From Candidatus Omnitrophota bacterium (GTDB lineage Bacteria; Omnitrophota; Gorgyraeia; B26-G9): DNA of 15,051 nucleotides. The translations under genes and the position numbers were made by a program. Shown one piece after another: positions 7,396 to 14,899 of this stretch. Under the pieces are notes generated by a model. That model saw only the letters and a list, made by a program, of their open reading frames with translations. It was not told the DNA's origin and searched no databases. The stretch's first letter is position 1. Each line of letters begins with the position of its first letter. Where the stretch lies: NCBI GenBank assembly GCA_003645745.1, contig QNCH01000016.1, positions 1 to 15,051 on the forward strand. Reading direction: 5' to 3'.

Positions 7396-7420
7396 GTAGG
7401 GGCGTGATTTATCATGCCCC
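7396..7420 (+). repeat. GTAGGGG-type hairpin repeat, copy 4 (opposite orientation)
   Basis: Reads GTAGGGGCGTGATTTATC on the plus strand and forms a 10-base-pair stem (7399-7408 with 7411-7420, one mismatch) around a TT loop. With copy 3 in the opposite orientation it makes a 99-base unit (7396-7494) whose ends are inverted GTAGGGG/CCCCTAC. The unit lies about 30 to 130 bases upstream of the flgB sigma-54 promoter. Confidence 0.78.
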
Positions 7421-7459
7421 TTATATTTTAATTATTGTTAAATTCATTATTATTACAAA

Positions 7460-7494
7460 ATTATTATCACGGGTTTAATAAATCAACCCCCTAC
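7460..7494 (-). repeat. GTAGGGG-type hairpin repeat, copy 3 (regulator-flgB gap)
   Basis: A 35-base copy, part of a 44-base match (7451-7494) to 6087-6130 with two mismatches. It ends nine bases before the stop codon of the response regulator gene, and on the minus strand it starts GTAGGGGGTTGATTTATT. Confidence 0.8.
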
Positions 7495-7503
7495 AAGATA
7501 TAC

Positions 7504-8925
7504 TTATGCAATACACTGGCTAAAAGTCTTCAGTTTATTGCGTAAAGTACGCACTGTTATTCCTAAAAGTTGTGCAGCTTTTGTCTTATTATGATTACAT
7601 TTATGCAAAGCGCTAAAAATAGCCTTTTTCTCGATTTCATAAAGCGAAAAAACCGTAGAGTCCGCATTTTTCACAGTTTCCCGCATATTTTTAATCCTAT
7701 TCACAGGCAAAGCAAAACTTTCTTGCGGCACGCAAAAAGGCTGTTTAGATTCAGCTGGCGCGAATAATAAATGTTCCATTAAAATCTCATTCCCCGAGCT
7801 TAAAACCACTGCCCTCTCCAGAGTATTTTCCAATTCCCTGACATTACCCGGCCAGTTATAATTAAACATACAATCAAGCGTTTCCCTGCTGATTGAAGAT
7901 ATTTTTTTACCATTTTTACGATTATATTTATCCAAAAAATGCTCTGCTAAAAGCAAAATATCTTCTTTTCTTTGCCGCAGCGAAGGCAGCACAATTGGAA
8001 TAACATTTAACCGGTAATATAAGTCCTCCCGAAATTTATGATTACTAACTTCTTTTGATAAATTTCTGTTTGTTGTCGCGATAATTCGCACATCAGTTTT
8101 TATTGTGGCAGACCCGCCAACCCTGTCAAATTCACCTTCCTGAAGAACACGTAACAGCTTTGACTGCAAAGAATTTTCCATTTCACTAATCTCATCTAAA
8201 AATAATGTGCCTTTATCTGCCAATTCAAACCTGCCCAGCCTTTTAGCATAAGCATTAGTAAACGCGCCTTTTTCATGTCCGAACAATTCACTTTCCAACA
8301 AACTGCTCGCTAAAGCAGCACAATTAACTTTAATAAAAGGCCCATTTTTACGTAAGCTATTATAATGTAATGCCCTTGCAACTAATTCCTTACCAGTTCC
8401 GCTTTCCCCCTGAATCAAAACTGTAGCATCACTTAAAGATACTTTTTTTATTAAATCATAAATATACTGCATTTGTGTACTCTTACCCACAATATTGCCA
8501 AAATTATATTCCGCGCCGATTTCTTCACGTAAATAACGATTTTCACTTAATACTTTACGATGCTCCATTGCTCTTTGCACCACAACTTCAACCTCATCGA
8601 CAGAAAAAGGCTTCATTAAATAATCATATGCTCCGTTTTTCATTGCGGTTACAGCAGTATTGACTGTGCCGTAAGCAGTCATTACAATAACAGTCGTTTC
8701 CGCATGCAAATCTTTTAACTTAAGCAACAGTTCCAAACCGCCAATCCCAGGCATCTTCATATCCGTAATTACCAGATCAAAAAATTTCTGATTAATTTTG
8801 GACATTGCATCTCTGCCGTCAACAGCAGTAACAACCGTATAACCCTTTTGAAGATACAATGCCTTTTCCAAAGACTTACGCATAATTGGATCATCATCAA
8901 CAATTAAAATATTTTTCTTTTTCAT
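7504..8925 (-). CDS. NtrC-family sigma-54-dependent response regulator (FlgR/FleR-like)
   Basis: A 473-residue protein with three domains. The receiver domain (about 1-120) has the acidic pair near D11/D12, phospho-acceptor D55, T83 and K105. The AAA+ domain (about 142-370) has Walker A GESGTGKE (173-180), the sigma-54-contact loop GAFTNA (220-225), Walker B TLFLDE (240-245) and an arginine-finger segment FREDLYYRLN. The C-terminal Fis-type helix-turn-helix is at about 445-467 (NKTKAAQLLGITVRTLRNKL). It should use ATP hydrolysis to open sigma-54 promoters, most obviously the flgB promoter just downstream. The fifth loop residue is Asn instead of the near-universal Gly. The gene starts two bases after the kinase stop, with an AGGA ribosome site. 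Assignment to flagellar control comes from context; the exact orthologue name is not certain. Confidence 0.93.
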   Translation of the reverse strand: MKKKNILIVDDDPIMRKSLEKALYLQKGYTVVTAVDGRDAMSKINQKFFDLVITDMKMPGIGGLELLLKLKDLHAETTVIVMTAYGTVNTAVTAMKNGAYDYLMKPFSVDEVEVVVQRAMEHRKVLSENRYLREEIGAEYNFGNIVGKSTQMQYIYDLIKKVSLSDATVLIQGESGTGKELVARALHYNSLRKNGPFIKVNCAALASSLLESELFGHEKGAFTNAYAKRLGRFELADKGTLFLDEISEMENSLQSKLLRVLQEGEFDRVGGSATIKTDVRIIATTNRNLSKEVSNHKFREDLYYRLNVIPIVLPSLRQRKEDILLLAEHFLDKYNRKNGKKISSISRETLDCMFNYNWPGNVRELENTLERAVVLSSGNEILMEHLLFAPAESKQPFCVPQESFALPVNRIKNMRETVKNADSTVFSLYEIEKKAIFSALHKCNHNKTKAAQLLGITVRTLRNKLKTFSQCIA

Positions 8926-8927
8926 TG

Positions 8928-9815
8928 CTATCCTATATTAACAGGCAAAGACACAGAAAAAGTTGTGCCTTTTCCCCGCACGCTTTTTACGCTCAATTTA
9001 CCTTTATGATTCTCAATAATTCGATAAGAGATTGACAGGCCCAAACCAGTACCATGATCTTTAGTTGTAAAAAACGGATTAAATATTTTTCCCAACACAT
9101 CTTGCGTAATTCCATATCCAGTATCTTGAAAACTAATCACAAGTAATCTATCATTTTTTTTTGATAAAGAAATTTCTAAATTCCCTTTATCTGGCATTGC
9201 TTCAACCGCGTTTAAAATTAAATTTATAAAAACCTGCCGAATTTGCTCCTTGTCCGCGTTTAAAACGCAAATAGCACAGTCCTTTTTTTTATTTATCGTA
9301 ACTTTATTCTTTACAATTTTAACCTCTATCGCAGCAATAGCTTCATCTAACAATTGTTCAGGATCAAACACACTATAAACAATTTTCTTTTCTCTGGTAA
9401 AAGTCAACAAATTTACTACAATATTATCCAACCGCCTGACCCCTTCAATAATATTAGCAGTAAGCTCCGCTTTATCTTTATCTTTCGCAAAGCTATTTAA
9501 CTGCCTCTGCAAAAGAGACGCACTCAGTTCAATGCCGCAAAGTGGATTACGAATTTCATGCGCGACACCAGCGGCCAGCTCCCCCAAAGACGCGAGCCGA
9601 TTTGCCTCTTCCAATTCCTTATCTTTTTTTTCTAATTCTCCAGTAAGATAGTCTACCCGCTCTTGTAATTTCTCATACATTTGCTGCATATTTTCAGCGC
9701 CTTTAGTAAAAGCCATAAAAGCATTAGACAATTGACTGATATATTGAGAATCAGGCTCATTTTTTAATTGTTTCTTATCCAATTTAGAAATACATACATT
9801 CTTTAGAGCACTCAT
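8928..9815 (-). CDS. Cytosolic sensor histidine kinase (FlgS/FlrB-like)
   Basis: A 295-residue kinase. A short N-terminal region ends in a coiled coil (about 40-73). It is followed by the HisKA dimerisation domain with AAGVAHEIRNPL (phospho-acceptor His86) and the HATPase domain with the N box NLILNAVEAM, G1 box DTGYGI (about 231-236), F box FNPFFTTK and G2 box GTGLGL. No transmembrane segment and no PAS-sized domain are visible, so the signal is probably sensed in the cytoplasm through partner proteins, as proposed for FlgS of epsilonproteobacteria. I chose the ATG at 9815 because GAGG lies five bases before it; an in-frame TTG at 9830 would place that site inside the gene. It sits between the FlgN-like gene and its presumed cognate regulator. 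Confidence 0.92.
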   Translation of the reverse strand: MSALKNVCISKLDKKQLKNEPDSQYISQLSNAFMAFTKGAENMQQMYEKLQERVDYLTGELEKKDKELEEANRLASLGELAAGVAHEIRNPLCGIELSASLLQRQLNSFAKDKDKAELTANIIEGVRRLDNIVVNLLTFTREKKIVYSVFDPEQLLDEAIAAIEVKIVKNKVTINKKKDCAICVLNADKEQIRQVFINLILNAVEAMPDKGNLEISLSKKNDRLLVISFQDTGYGITQDVLGKIFNPFFTTKDHGTGLGLSISYRIIENHKGKLSVKSVRGKGTTFSVSLPVNIG

Positions 9816-9839
9816 CACAACCTCACACAAATATCCATT

Positions 9840-10301
9840 CTAAAGCCTCTTATCCATTAATTTGGAACCTGTAGGCATAGATGTAAAAAGATAACTCCCT
9901 ACTGCTTTTTTACCTGTTTTACATTGTTGAATCTTTTTTCCTACAGCCTGTTTCCGCTCCAAAGCCAAAGCAATATTTTCCTTTTCCAAAGAAACAATCT
10001 TTGCCAGTAATGCTGCAACCTTTTCCGCTTCATCCCGCAATTGCTTCTTAACCTCATCAGCAGCAAACTCTTTTATCTTTTCCCACTGCTGTTTTAATTG
10101 CAATATTTCTTTTTGCCTGCATTCGCTTTTATCCAACTCCCTTTGCTTATCAGTTAAAATCTTTAGCAAAGAATCCACCGCTCCTGATGCTATGCTCTCT
10201 TTTTGCCTGCGGCTTAATTCATATATATGTTGATAACAAATTGTCTGTTCTTTTAATTTTGTAATAATTGCTTCTACAATTATATTATGATTCTTTTGCA
10301 T
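9840..10301 (-). CDS. flgN: FlgN-like flagellar export chaperone
   Basis: A 153-residue, almost fully helical protein with no membrane segment. FlgN-type features are the pattern SGAVDSLLKILTDKQRELDK in the first third (the 'K-Q-x-L' helix), a long charged middle helix, and a C-terminal helix with LEKENIALALERKQ followed by a basic, flexible tail. FlgN binds the hook-filament junction proteins FlgK and FlgL and delivers them to the export gate. The start overlaps the end of the TPR gene by 17 bases, and the kinase gene follows 24 bases later. FlgN proteins are poorly conserved, and another small coiled-coil flagellar protein cannot be excluded; context and overall helix pattern support the call. 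Confidence 0.58.
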   Translation of the reverse strand: MQKNHNIIVEAIITKLKEQTICYQHIYELSRRQKESIASGAVDSLLKILTDKQRELDKSECRQKEILQLKQQWEKIKEFAADEVKKQLRDEAEKVAALLAKIVSLEKENIALALERKQAVGKKIQQCKTGKKAVGSYLFTSMPTGSKLMDKRL

Positions 10302-13155
10302 CCACGCTTGCCTTCCATTCTTTATGCTTTAAATTCCATTCCATCTGTTTTGTCCAATAATTGTCAGGATATTCTGTTTTCAACCTGGTATAGAACTGCG
10401 ACAACTGTTCTTTATTGCCTAACGCGCTATAAACATTTGCCAATTGATACAAAAGCCAAATATTTTTCTGATTATCCGTAACATTGCCGTTTGCTTTTAA
10501 ATAATAAATAAGCGCTTCATTAAATTTATCCTGTTTAAAAAAAATATCTCCAATATCCGCGCAAAAATTCGCAATTTGACTTTTCATAAAATCAACTGAT
10601 TGCGAATCTATTTTCTGGAAAGCATCTATGCCGCTTTTATAAACATCCACTGCCCACTTATATTCCTGAACACTGAGGTAAACTTCAGCTTTTAATTTAA
10701 ATGCCCGTGTTAACAACTTTGCATCCCGCGTAGAAGCAATAATTTTATCAAACAAATTTATCGCGTCATCAGGCTTTATTTTGTTTACATAAATATCTGC
10801 AAGGATAAAACATGCTTTCAAATAAACATCATCGCCTTTTAAGTAATCATTGTTTACCAGCCTTTGTAAATGCATAACCGCTTTATCCTGATAACCTTCA
10901 GCAATAAACGACCTGGCAATAAATAAACGGGATTCATACCTGTATTCACTCAAAGGGCATTTATTCATCCCTTCATTAAAAAAACTAATTGCTTCCGCAT
11001 ACAATTGTAAGCGATAACTGCAAACCCCTAAACGATAATATAACAACCCCTTATTTTTATTTTGGGGATAATTATTTAATATACGCATATATTCATCTAA
11101 TGCTTTATCATAAATCTCTGCTGAAAAATAAGCGTTTGCTAAAGCGCAATAAGCCTGTTCTAAAAGCATTGACGCTGGATAATCAGTAATAATATTTTTC
11201 AAAGCATCAACCGCGGCAACAGGCTTGCCATCCTTTGAATATATTTTGCCAAGTAATAAATAGACCTCGTCATTGTCCTGGGCATGAGGAAATTTCTGCA
11301 CTAAATCAGTCAACACTTTAATTGCCTGCGTATACTGCTTTGTATCAAAATACAACTTTCCCAAAAATAACGTCATAGACGCGAAGTCAGGATAATCAGG
11401 ATAACGCTGCAATCCAAAAGCATAAAATTCGATTGTTTTATCTATATTTTGCTCAGCATAATAGTAATCTCCTATTTTCAATAAAGCCTTAGCGCTTAAT
11501 TCAGGCTCATGGTAATTATAGGCCACTTCCTGCATTATTTTTCTCGCCTGAACAAAATCACCCTGTTTAGCAAAGCACTCTCCAACCATAAACAAAGCCT
11601 GGGCGTTATGTGTATCATAAGGATATTTTCCAATTGTCCTTTTAAAACCATCCAACGCTTTAGCATATTCAGCCCTGGCAAAATAAATATTAGCTATCGC
11701 GAAATAAGCATCATCCTTTTTCGCGTCAAAAGGAAACCTTTGGATAAATCTTTCATAAGCAATAATTGCCTGAGTATCCTGTCCTGATTTTTCAAAACAC
11801 ACAGCAATTTGCAAATATGCCTCATTTTTAAAAGAACTGTCCGCAGATCCGGCAATTATACTCGTATATTCTGCAATTGCCTGGGCATACTTTTTCAACT
11901 CAAAATAAATCCGCGCTTTTGCCTGAGTCACCATAGCCATATTCTCGTAATCAGGATATTTTGTGTCCAATTCTTTTAATATATCCAACGCCTGATCATA
12001 TAAATGCATACAAATATAACTCTTGCCAATCATCAACATTGCCCATGGCACCTTATCAGAATAAGGATAATCTTCTATTGCCTGCTGAAAAGATTTAATC
12101 GCAGCCTGATACTGAGTACTTGGCGGTTCCTTTTTCCACTTAAATAAAATATCCGCCTCTTTAAAACAAACATCTTCTAAAAATTCTGCTTCTGAAAAGT
12201 TCTCTTTAAAATGAGAACATAACGCAAAAGCACTTTTATAAAAACCCGTTCTATCCATTTCCCAAATTAAATCAATATGTTTTTTAGCATCCTTTAAATT
12301 TAACTGAGCAGTCTTTACTGCCGAAGTTTCCATCACAGATATTTCTTCAGGCATAGGCTGCGGTTTTGTTCTAAGTAAAACAAAAACAGAAAAAATAATT
12401 ACGATAAACACAAGAGCTGCTTGTGCAAAAAACAAAATGCTAAAAAGCGCGGGCACTGCCTCTTGCTGCCGCGTTTTAACTTTTTTAGGCGGCATTTTCT
12501 TTTTTTCTTTTTTTACTTTTTGATTTTTATTTTCAGCAGGATTGTCTTTTACTTGCTCTTTAGCATCAACTGACGCGTCAACTTGAGTTGGCTCTATCTG
12601 CGCGGCATTTATTTGCGCGTTATCTTTGGATGCCGCAGAATCAGAACTTTTAGAAACATCTTCTTTTGCCGCGTCATCTGAACCAGTATCTGCAACCTCA
12701 GGTTGGACATCTTCGGTTACAATTTCCCCGTTCTCTTTAGACGTTTCTATATCTTTACTATCTTCTTGCGCTTTTTCCTCTATAACATCTTCCTGAGTTT
12801 GCTCCGGCTGCGCAGTATTTATTTGCGCGTTATCTTGTACTGCCGCAGAATCAGAACTTTTAGAAACATCTTCTTTTGCCGCGTCATCTGAACCAGTATC
12901 TGCAACTTCAGGTTTGATATTTGATTTTTCTTTTTTATTTTTAGAGTTAATAGATTTGCGTTTTTCGCGGGATTTTTTGGCCTGTTTAGGCTTGACCACA
13001 TCTGTAAGTTTATCTATATGTTCCACAAGACTGCCAATAGAAGCATTATCCAATTCATCTTCCGCAATCTTTTCGCCTAATCCAATTTCCTTGACAATTT
13101 CCAGTATTTTTTGCTCACTAATTTCTAATTTACGCGCTAAATCAGCAATTTTCAT
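10285..13155 (-). CDS. Large single-pass TPR protein with IF-2-N-like N-terminus
   Basis: This 956-residue protein has four parts. Residues 1-50 (MKIADLARKLEISEQKILE and onward) resemble the small N-terminal domain of translation initiation factor IF-2. Residues 51-230 are low-complexity, Lys/Glu/Asp-rich, and contain two near-identical copies of a segment beginning PEVADTGSDDAAKEDVSKSS at residues 82 and 152. A hydrophobic segment at about 236-261, preceded by a Lys/Arg cluster, implies that the N-terminus is cytoplasmic and the rest periplasmic. Residues about 290-950 are a long run of tetratricopeptide-like repeats with recurrent A-x-x-x-Y-x-x-A-I/L and YP-x-S/D patterns, similar to outer-membrane-assembly TPR proteins. 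It is the first gene of the regulatory block and overlaps flgN. A structural role at the motor, like the unrelated-by-name TPR scaffolds PflA (Campylobacter) or FlcA (Borrelia), is inference. GAGGG precedes the ATG. Confidence 0.82.
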   Translation of the reverse strand: MKIADLARKLEISEQKILEIVKEIGLGEKIAEDELDNASIGSLVEHIDKLTDVVKPKQAKKSREKRKSINSKNKKEKSNIKPEVADTGSDDAAKEDVSKSSDSAAVQDNAQINTAQPEQTQEDVIEEKAQEDSKDIETSKENGEIVTEDVQPEVADTGSDDAAKEDVSKSSDSAASKDNAQINAAQIEPTQVDASVDAKEQVKDNPAENKNQKVKKEKKKMPPKKVKTRQQEAVPALFSILFFAQAALVFIVIIFSVFVLLRTKPQPMPEEISVMETSAVKTAQLNLKDAKKHIDLIWEMDRTGFYKSAFALCSHFKENFSEAEFLEDVCFKEADILFKWKKEPPSTQYQAAIKSFQQAIEDYPYSDKVPWAMLMIGKSYICMHLYDQALDILKELDTKYPDYENMAMVTQAKARIYFELKKYAQAIAEYTSIIAGSADSSFKNEAYLQIAVCFEKSGQDTQAIIAYERFIQRFPFDAKKDDAYFAIANIYFARAEYAKALDGFKRTIGKYPYDTHNAQALFMVGECFAKQGDFVQARKIMQEVAYNYHEPELSAKALLKIGDYYYAEQNIDKTIEFYAFGLQRYPDYPDFASMTLFLGKLYFDTKQYTQAIKVLTDLVQKFPHAQDNDEVYLLLGKIYSKDGKPVAAVDALKNIITDYPASMLLEQAYCALANAYFSAEIYDKALDEYMRILNNYPQNKNKGLLYYRLGVCSYRLQLYAEAISFFNEGMNKCPLSEYRYESRLFIARSFIAEGYQDKAVMHLQRLVNNDYLKGDDVYLKACFILADIYVNKIKPDDAINLFDKIIASTRDAKLLTRAFKLKAEVYLSVQEYKWAVDVYKSGIDAFQKIDSQSVDFMKSQIANFCADIGDIFFKQDKFNEALIYYLKANGNVTDNQKNIWLLYQLANVYSALGNKEQLSQFYTRLKTEYPDNYWTKQMEWNLKHKEWKASVDAKES
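12583..12914 (-). repeat. 210-base-period direct repeat inside the TPR gene
   Basis: Segments 12583-12704 and 12793-12914 match with a 210-base offset, which keeps the reading frame (70 codons). A core of 66 bases (12631-12696 and 12841-12906) is identical at the nucleotide level. It encodes the duplicated acidic linker before the membrane segment. Confidence 0.9.
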
Positions 13156-13358
13156 TTTTCCCTCATGGAAATAATATTATATCCTTATACTTTAAATCTA
13201 AAAGATGTGCCTAACCTACCACAACTGCTTGCGATAGGGATATACGATACCTACCATATATGCGCAGATAAAAACAGTTCGTCCTTTAGCAGTATACAAT
13301 AATTTTTCTTTTGCTGAGTATAATTCTATCCGGTTAGAAATTTCCCCTACTTGATTTG

Positions 13359-13387
13359 ATTTTAAACAATGGGCGGGAATTTGTCAA
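13359..13387 (-). promoter_or_regulatory. Near-consensus sigma-70 promoter of the TPR-flgN-kinase-regulator operon
   Basis: On the minus strand TTGACA (13387 to 13382) is followed by exactly 17 bases and TAAAAT (13364 to 13359). The expected start is near 13352, which leaves a leader of about 197 bases before the ATG at 13155. It is the best housekeeping-type promoter in the window and suggests that the regulators are expressed independently of sigma-54. Confidence 0.7.
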
Positions 13388-13577
13388 GCTTAAAATAGCA
13401 AAAAAATAAAGCTCCGCGTTGGCCAATCATCTAACAGAGACAATACCCTTTCGTGAACAAAAATTTTACCATTTCCAAATTTTTTTACTTCCTATTTTTA
13501 GTTATCGGCAAATTTTTAAAAAACTTTAGCGAAATTTTAAAAAATTTTCCTTGTCCAATAATTGATGCCGCAATAAA

Positions 13578-13606
13578 TGGCAAAATCATTAATTATAAGG
13601 TATAAT
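13578..13606 (+). promoter_or_regulatory. Possible sigma-70 promoter of the kinase-fold gene
   Basis: A perfect TATAAT at 13601-13606 has a weak -35 match, TGGCAA, 17 bases upstream at 13578-13583. The predicted start coincides with the ATG at 13613, so the mRNA would be leaderless. The -10 lies only six bases before the start codon. Confidence 0.45.
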
Positions 13607-13612
13607 TGAATT

Positions 13613-14770
13613 ATGGAGAAACAATATTATTTCATTCCAAAATTGATTGTTATATTATTTATATATACTTCTATGTCAATTGAGATAACCTATAACGAAC
13701 ATAGGCCGTCAGTTATTAGAGAAGCAATACAAACAATAACATTATCTCCAAAAATCTTTATCAACACAAAAACATTTCAAAAAAAATATATTACAATACA
13801 TCCTAAAATTAACAACACTTTAACCCTTAAAGATCTGAAGATATGTAAACAATATTGGGGCAAGAACTATACGTTTAATATAAAAATGCTTTCCAATGCT
13901 CATCCTGAATTAGCAAACAAAATATTAACTGATCCTATGTATCAAAAATTTGGTGTAGCTTGCCTTATCCCTGCTTTCCGCGATATATTAGAAAAACAAA
14001 CTTATTGGGAGATTACCAGCATTCAGGGTTCAAGGGGAGAGATAAAATTATTTAAACATAAAGATATCTCCTATTATTTTAAACCATTTCAGGATTGTAT
14101 AGAAAAAAAAGTCTTAAAAAAAATAAATCAATTAAAAATATCGCCGTCCGTCATTGTTTGGGGTAATTATCTTGTAGAAAAAGGTGTTCAAGGGGAAAAC
14201 ATCTCCTCCATGGCACGAGATAAAAAATTGTTGCCTGCTCAAGTCGGGGAAATTGTTGGGACAACACTGGGAGAATTATTTAAACGCGGCATTATCTATC
14301 TTGACAAATCCTTTCCTGGCAACATTCATTTAAGCCACATTTTTATAGAAAAAAATTCAGGAAAAGTTAAAATAATAGACTTTGGGAACATAATAATCAA
14401 TGACAGGAATCTAAGTAATGAAGAAAATAAAACTATAAGCAACACAATTAGTTCTATTTTTTCAATACCTAAAAATGAAGCAGAAAAACTTTCTTTTTAC
14501 GATGTAGCAGAAAAAAACAAAAACGCGGTATTATTTGAATTGAAAATTTTTTATAGTTCTTCTTCAATAGATGAACAATTTATTACAATAAAAAATACAA
14601 AAGAATTTATCGCTGCCCGCGCCGCATATGAAAAAGCATATCAAGCAGCTATAACTGATCACAAAAAAATCTCCAGCCTAAAATACGAAATACAAAAAAG
14701 TCATCCCAAATTACCTCGTGTAAAGCCGATAACAATTTCTAATGCTCTCCACATAAAAATCTCAATATAG
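13613..14770 (+). CDS. Uncharacterised kinase-fold protein
   Basis: A 385-residue protein that I do not recognise as a named family. A hydrophobic stretch at about residues 8-20 could be a signal anchor. The middle has the order of a protein-kinase-like fold: a glycine-containing loop IQGSRGEIKLF (about 138-148), a candidate ATP lysine K157 in YYFKPF, a candidate helix-C glutamate E164, a hinge-like YLVEKGVQG, the catalytic-loop pattern YLDKSFPGN (D231, N237) and a metal-binding IDFGN (D256). The H-R-D histidine is replaced, as in phosphotransferases and small kinase-like families. The C-terminal third is helical and Lys-rich. The only Shine-Dalgarno candidate is an AAGG 12 bases upstream. 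It is more AT-rich than the flagellar genes, is on the opposite strand, and has a transposase remnant next to it, so it may be acquired. Substrate unknown. Confidence 0.7.
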   Translation: MEKQYYFIPKLIVILFIYTSMSIEITYNEHRPSVIREAIQTITLSPKIFINTKTFQKKYITIHPKINNTLTLKDLKICKQYWGKNYTFNIKMLSNAHPELANKILTDPMYQKFGVACLIPAFRDILEKQTYWEITSIQGSRGEIKLFKHKDISYYFKPFQDCIEKKVLKKINQLKISPSVIVWGNYLVEKGVQGENISSMARDKKLLPAQVGEIVGTTLGELFKRGIIYLDKSFPGNIHLSHIFIEKNSGKVKIIDFGNIIINDRNLSNEENKTISNTISSIFSIPKNEAEKLSFYDVAEKNKNAVLFELKIFYSSSSIDEQFITIKNTKEFIAARAAYEKAYQAAITDHKKISSLKYEIQKSHPKLPRVKPITISNALHIKISI

Positions 14771-14786
14771 GGGAGAGGAGCAAATC

Positions 14787-14820
14787 TTGACATTTGACAT
14801 TTGACATTTGACATTTGACA
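14787..14820 (+). repeat. TTGACAT heptamer tandem array
   Basis: Four exact TTGACAT units and a fifth lacking its last base, immediately downstream of the kinase-fold gene. Each unit contains a perfect sigma-70 -35 hexamer, but no good -10 box follows at a suitable distance. The 7-base period is shared with the repeats at the start of the window, though the unit sequence differs. Confidence 0.92.
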
Positions 14821-14899
14821 AACAACAGAAACAATAAATTAAAAACAGGGTACAGGTAACTATACCACACTCCTTTGTCAAGACCATTTTTTATAAAAA

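Larger units (their letters stand above)
13156..13612. other. Divergent intergenic region between the TPR gene and the kinase-fold gene
   Basis: 457 bases without a gene. The left part is the roughly 197-base leader of the minus-strand operon, and the near-consensus promoter of that operon lies at 13359-13387. The right part is strongly AT-rich, with two similar stretches, AAATTTTTAAAAAA near 13511 and AAATTTTAAAAAATTTT near 13532, and ends in the plus-strand promoter. I see no tRNA, riboswitch or terminator in it. Confidence 0.6.

Noticed and set aside
13152..13166. Four-codon reading frame ATGAGGGAAAAATGA overlapping the TPR gene start
   Set aside because: It consists mostly of the Shine-Dalgarno itself and has no ribosome site of its own; probably chance.
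13199..13216. Possible sigma-54 promoter before the TPR gene, minus strand AGGCAC followed by TTAGA at the -12 distance
   Set aside because: The -24 part is good but the essential GC of the -12 element is missing, and a near-consensus sigma-70 promoter exists upstream.
14787..14843. TTGACAT array as an active plus-strand promoter
   Set aside because: No good -10 hexamer lies 16-18 bases after any unit, and there is no plus-strand gene downstream in the window.
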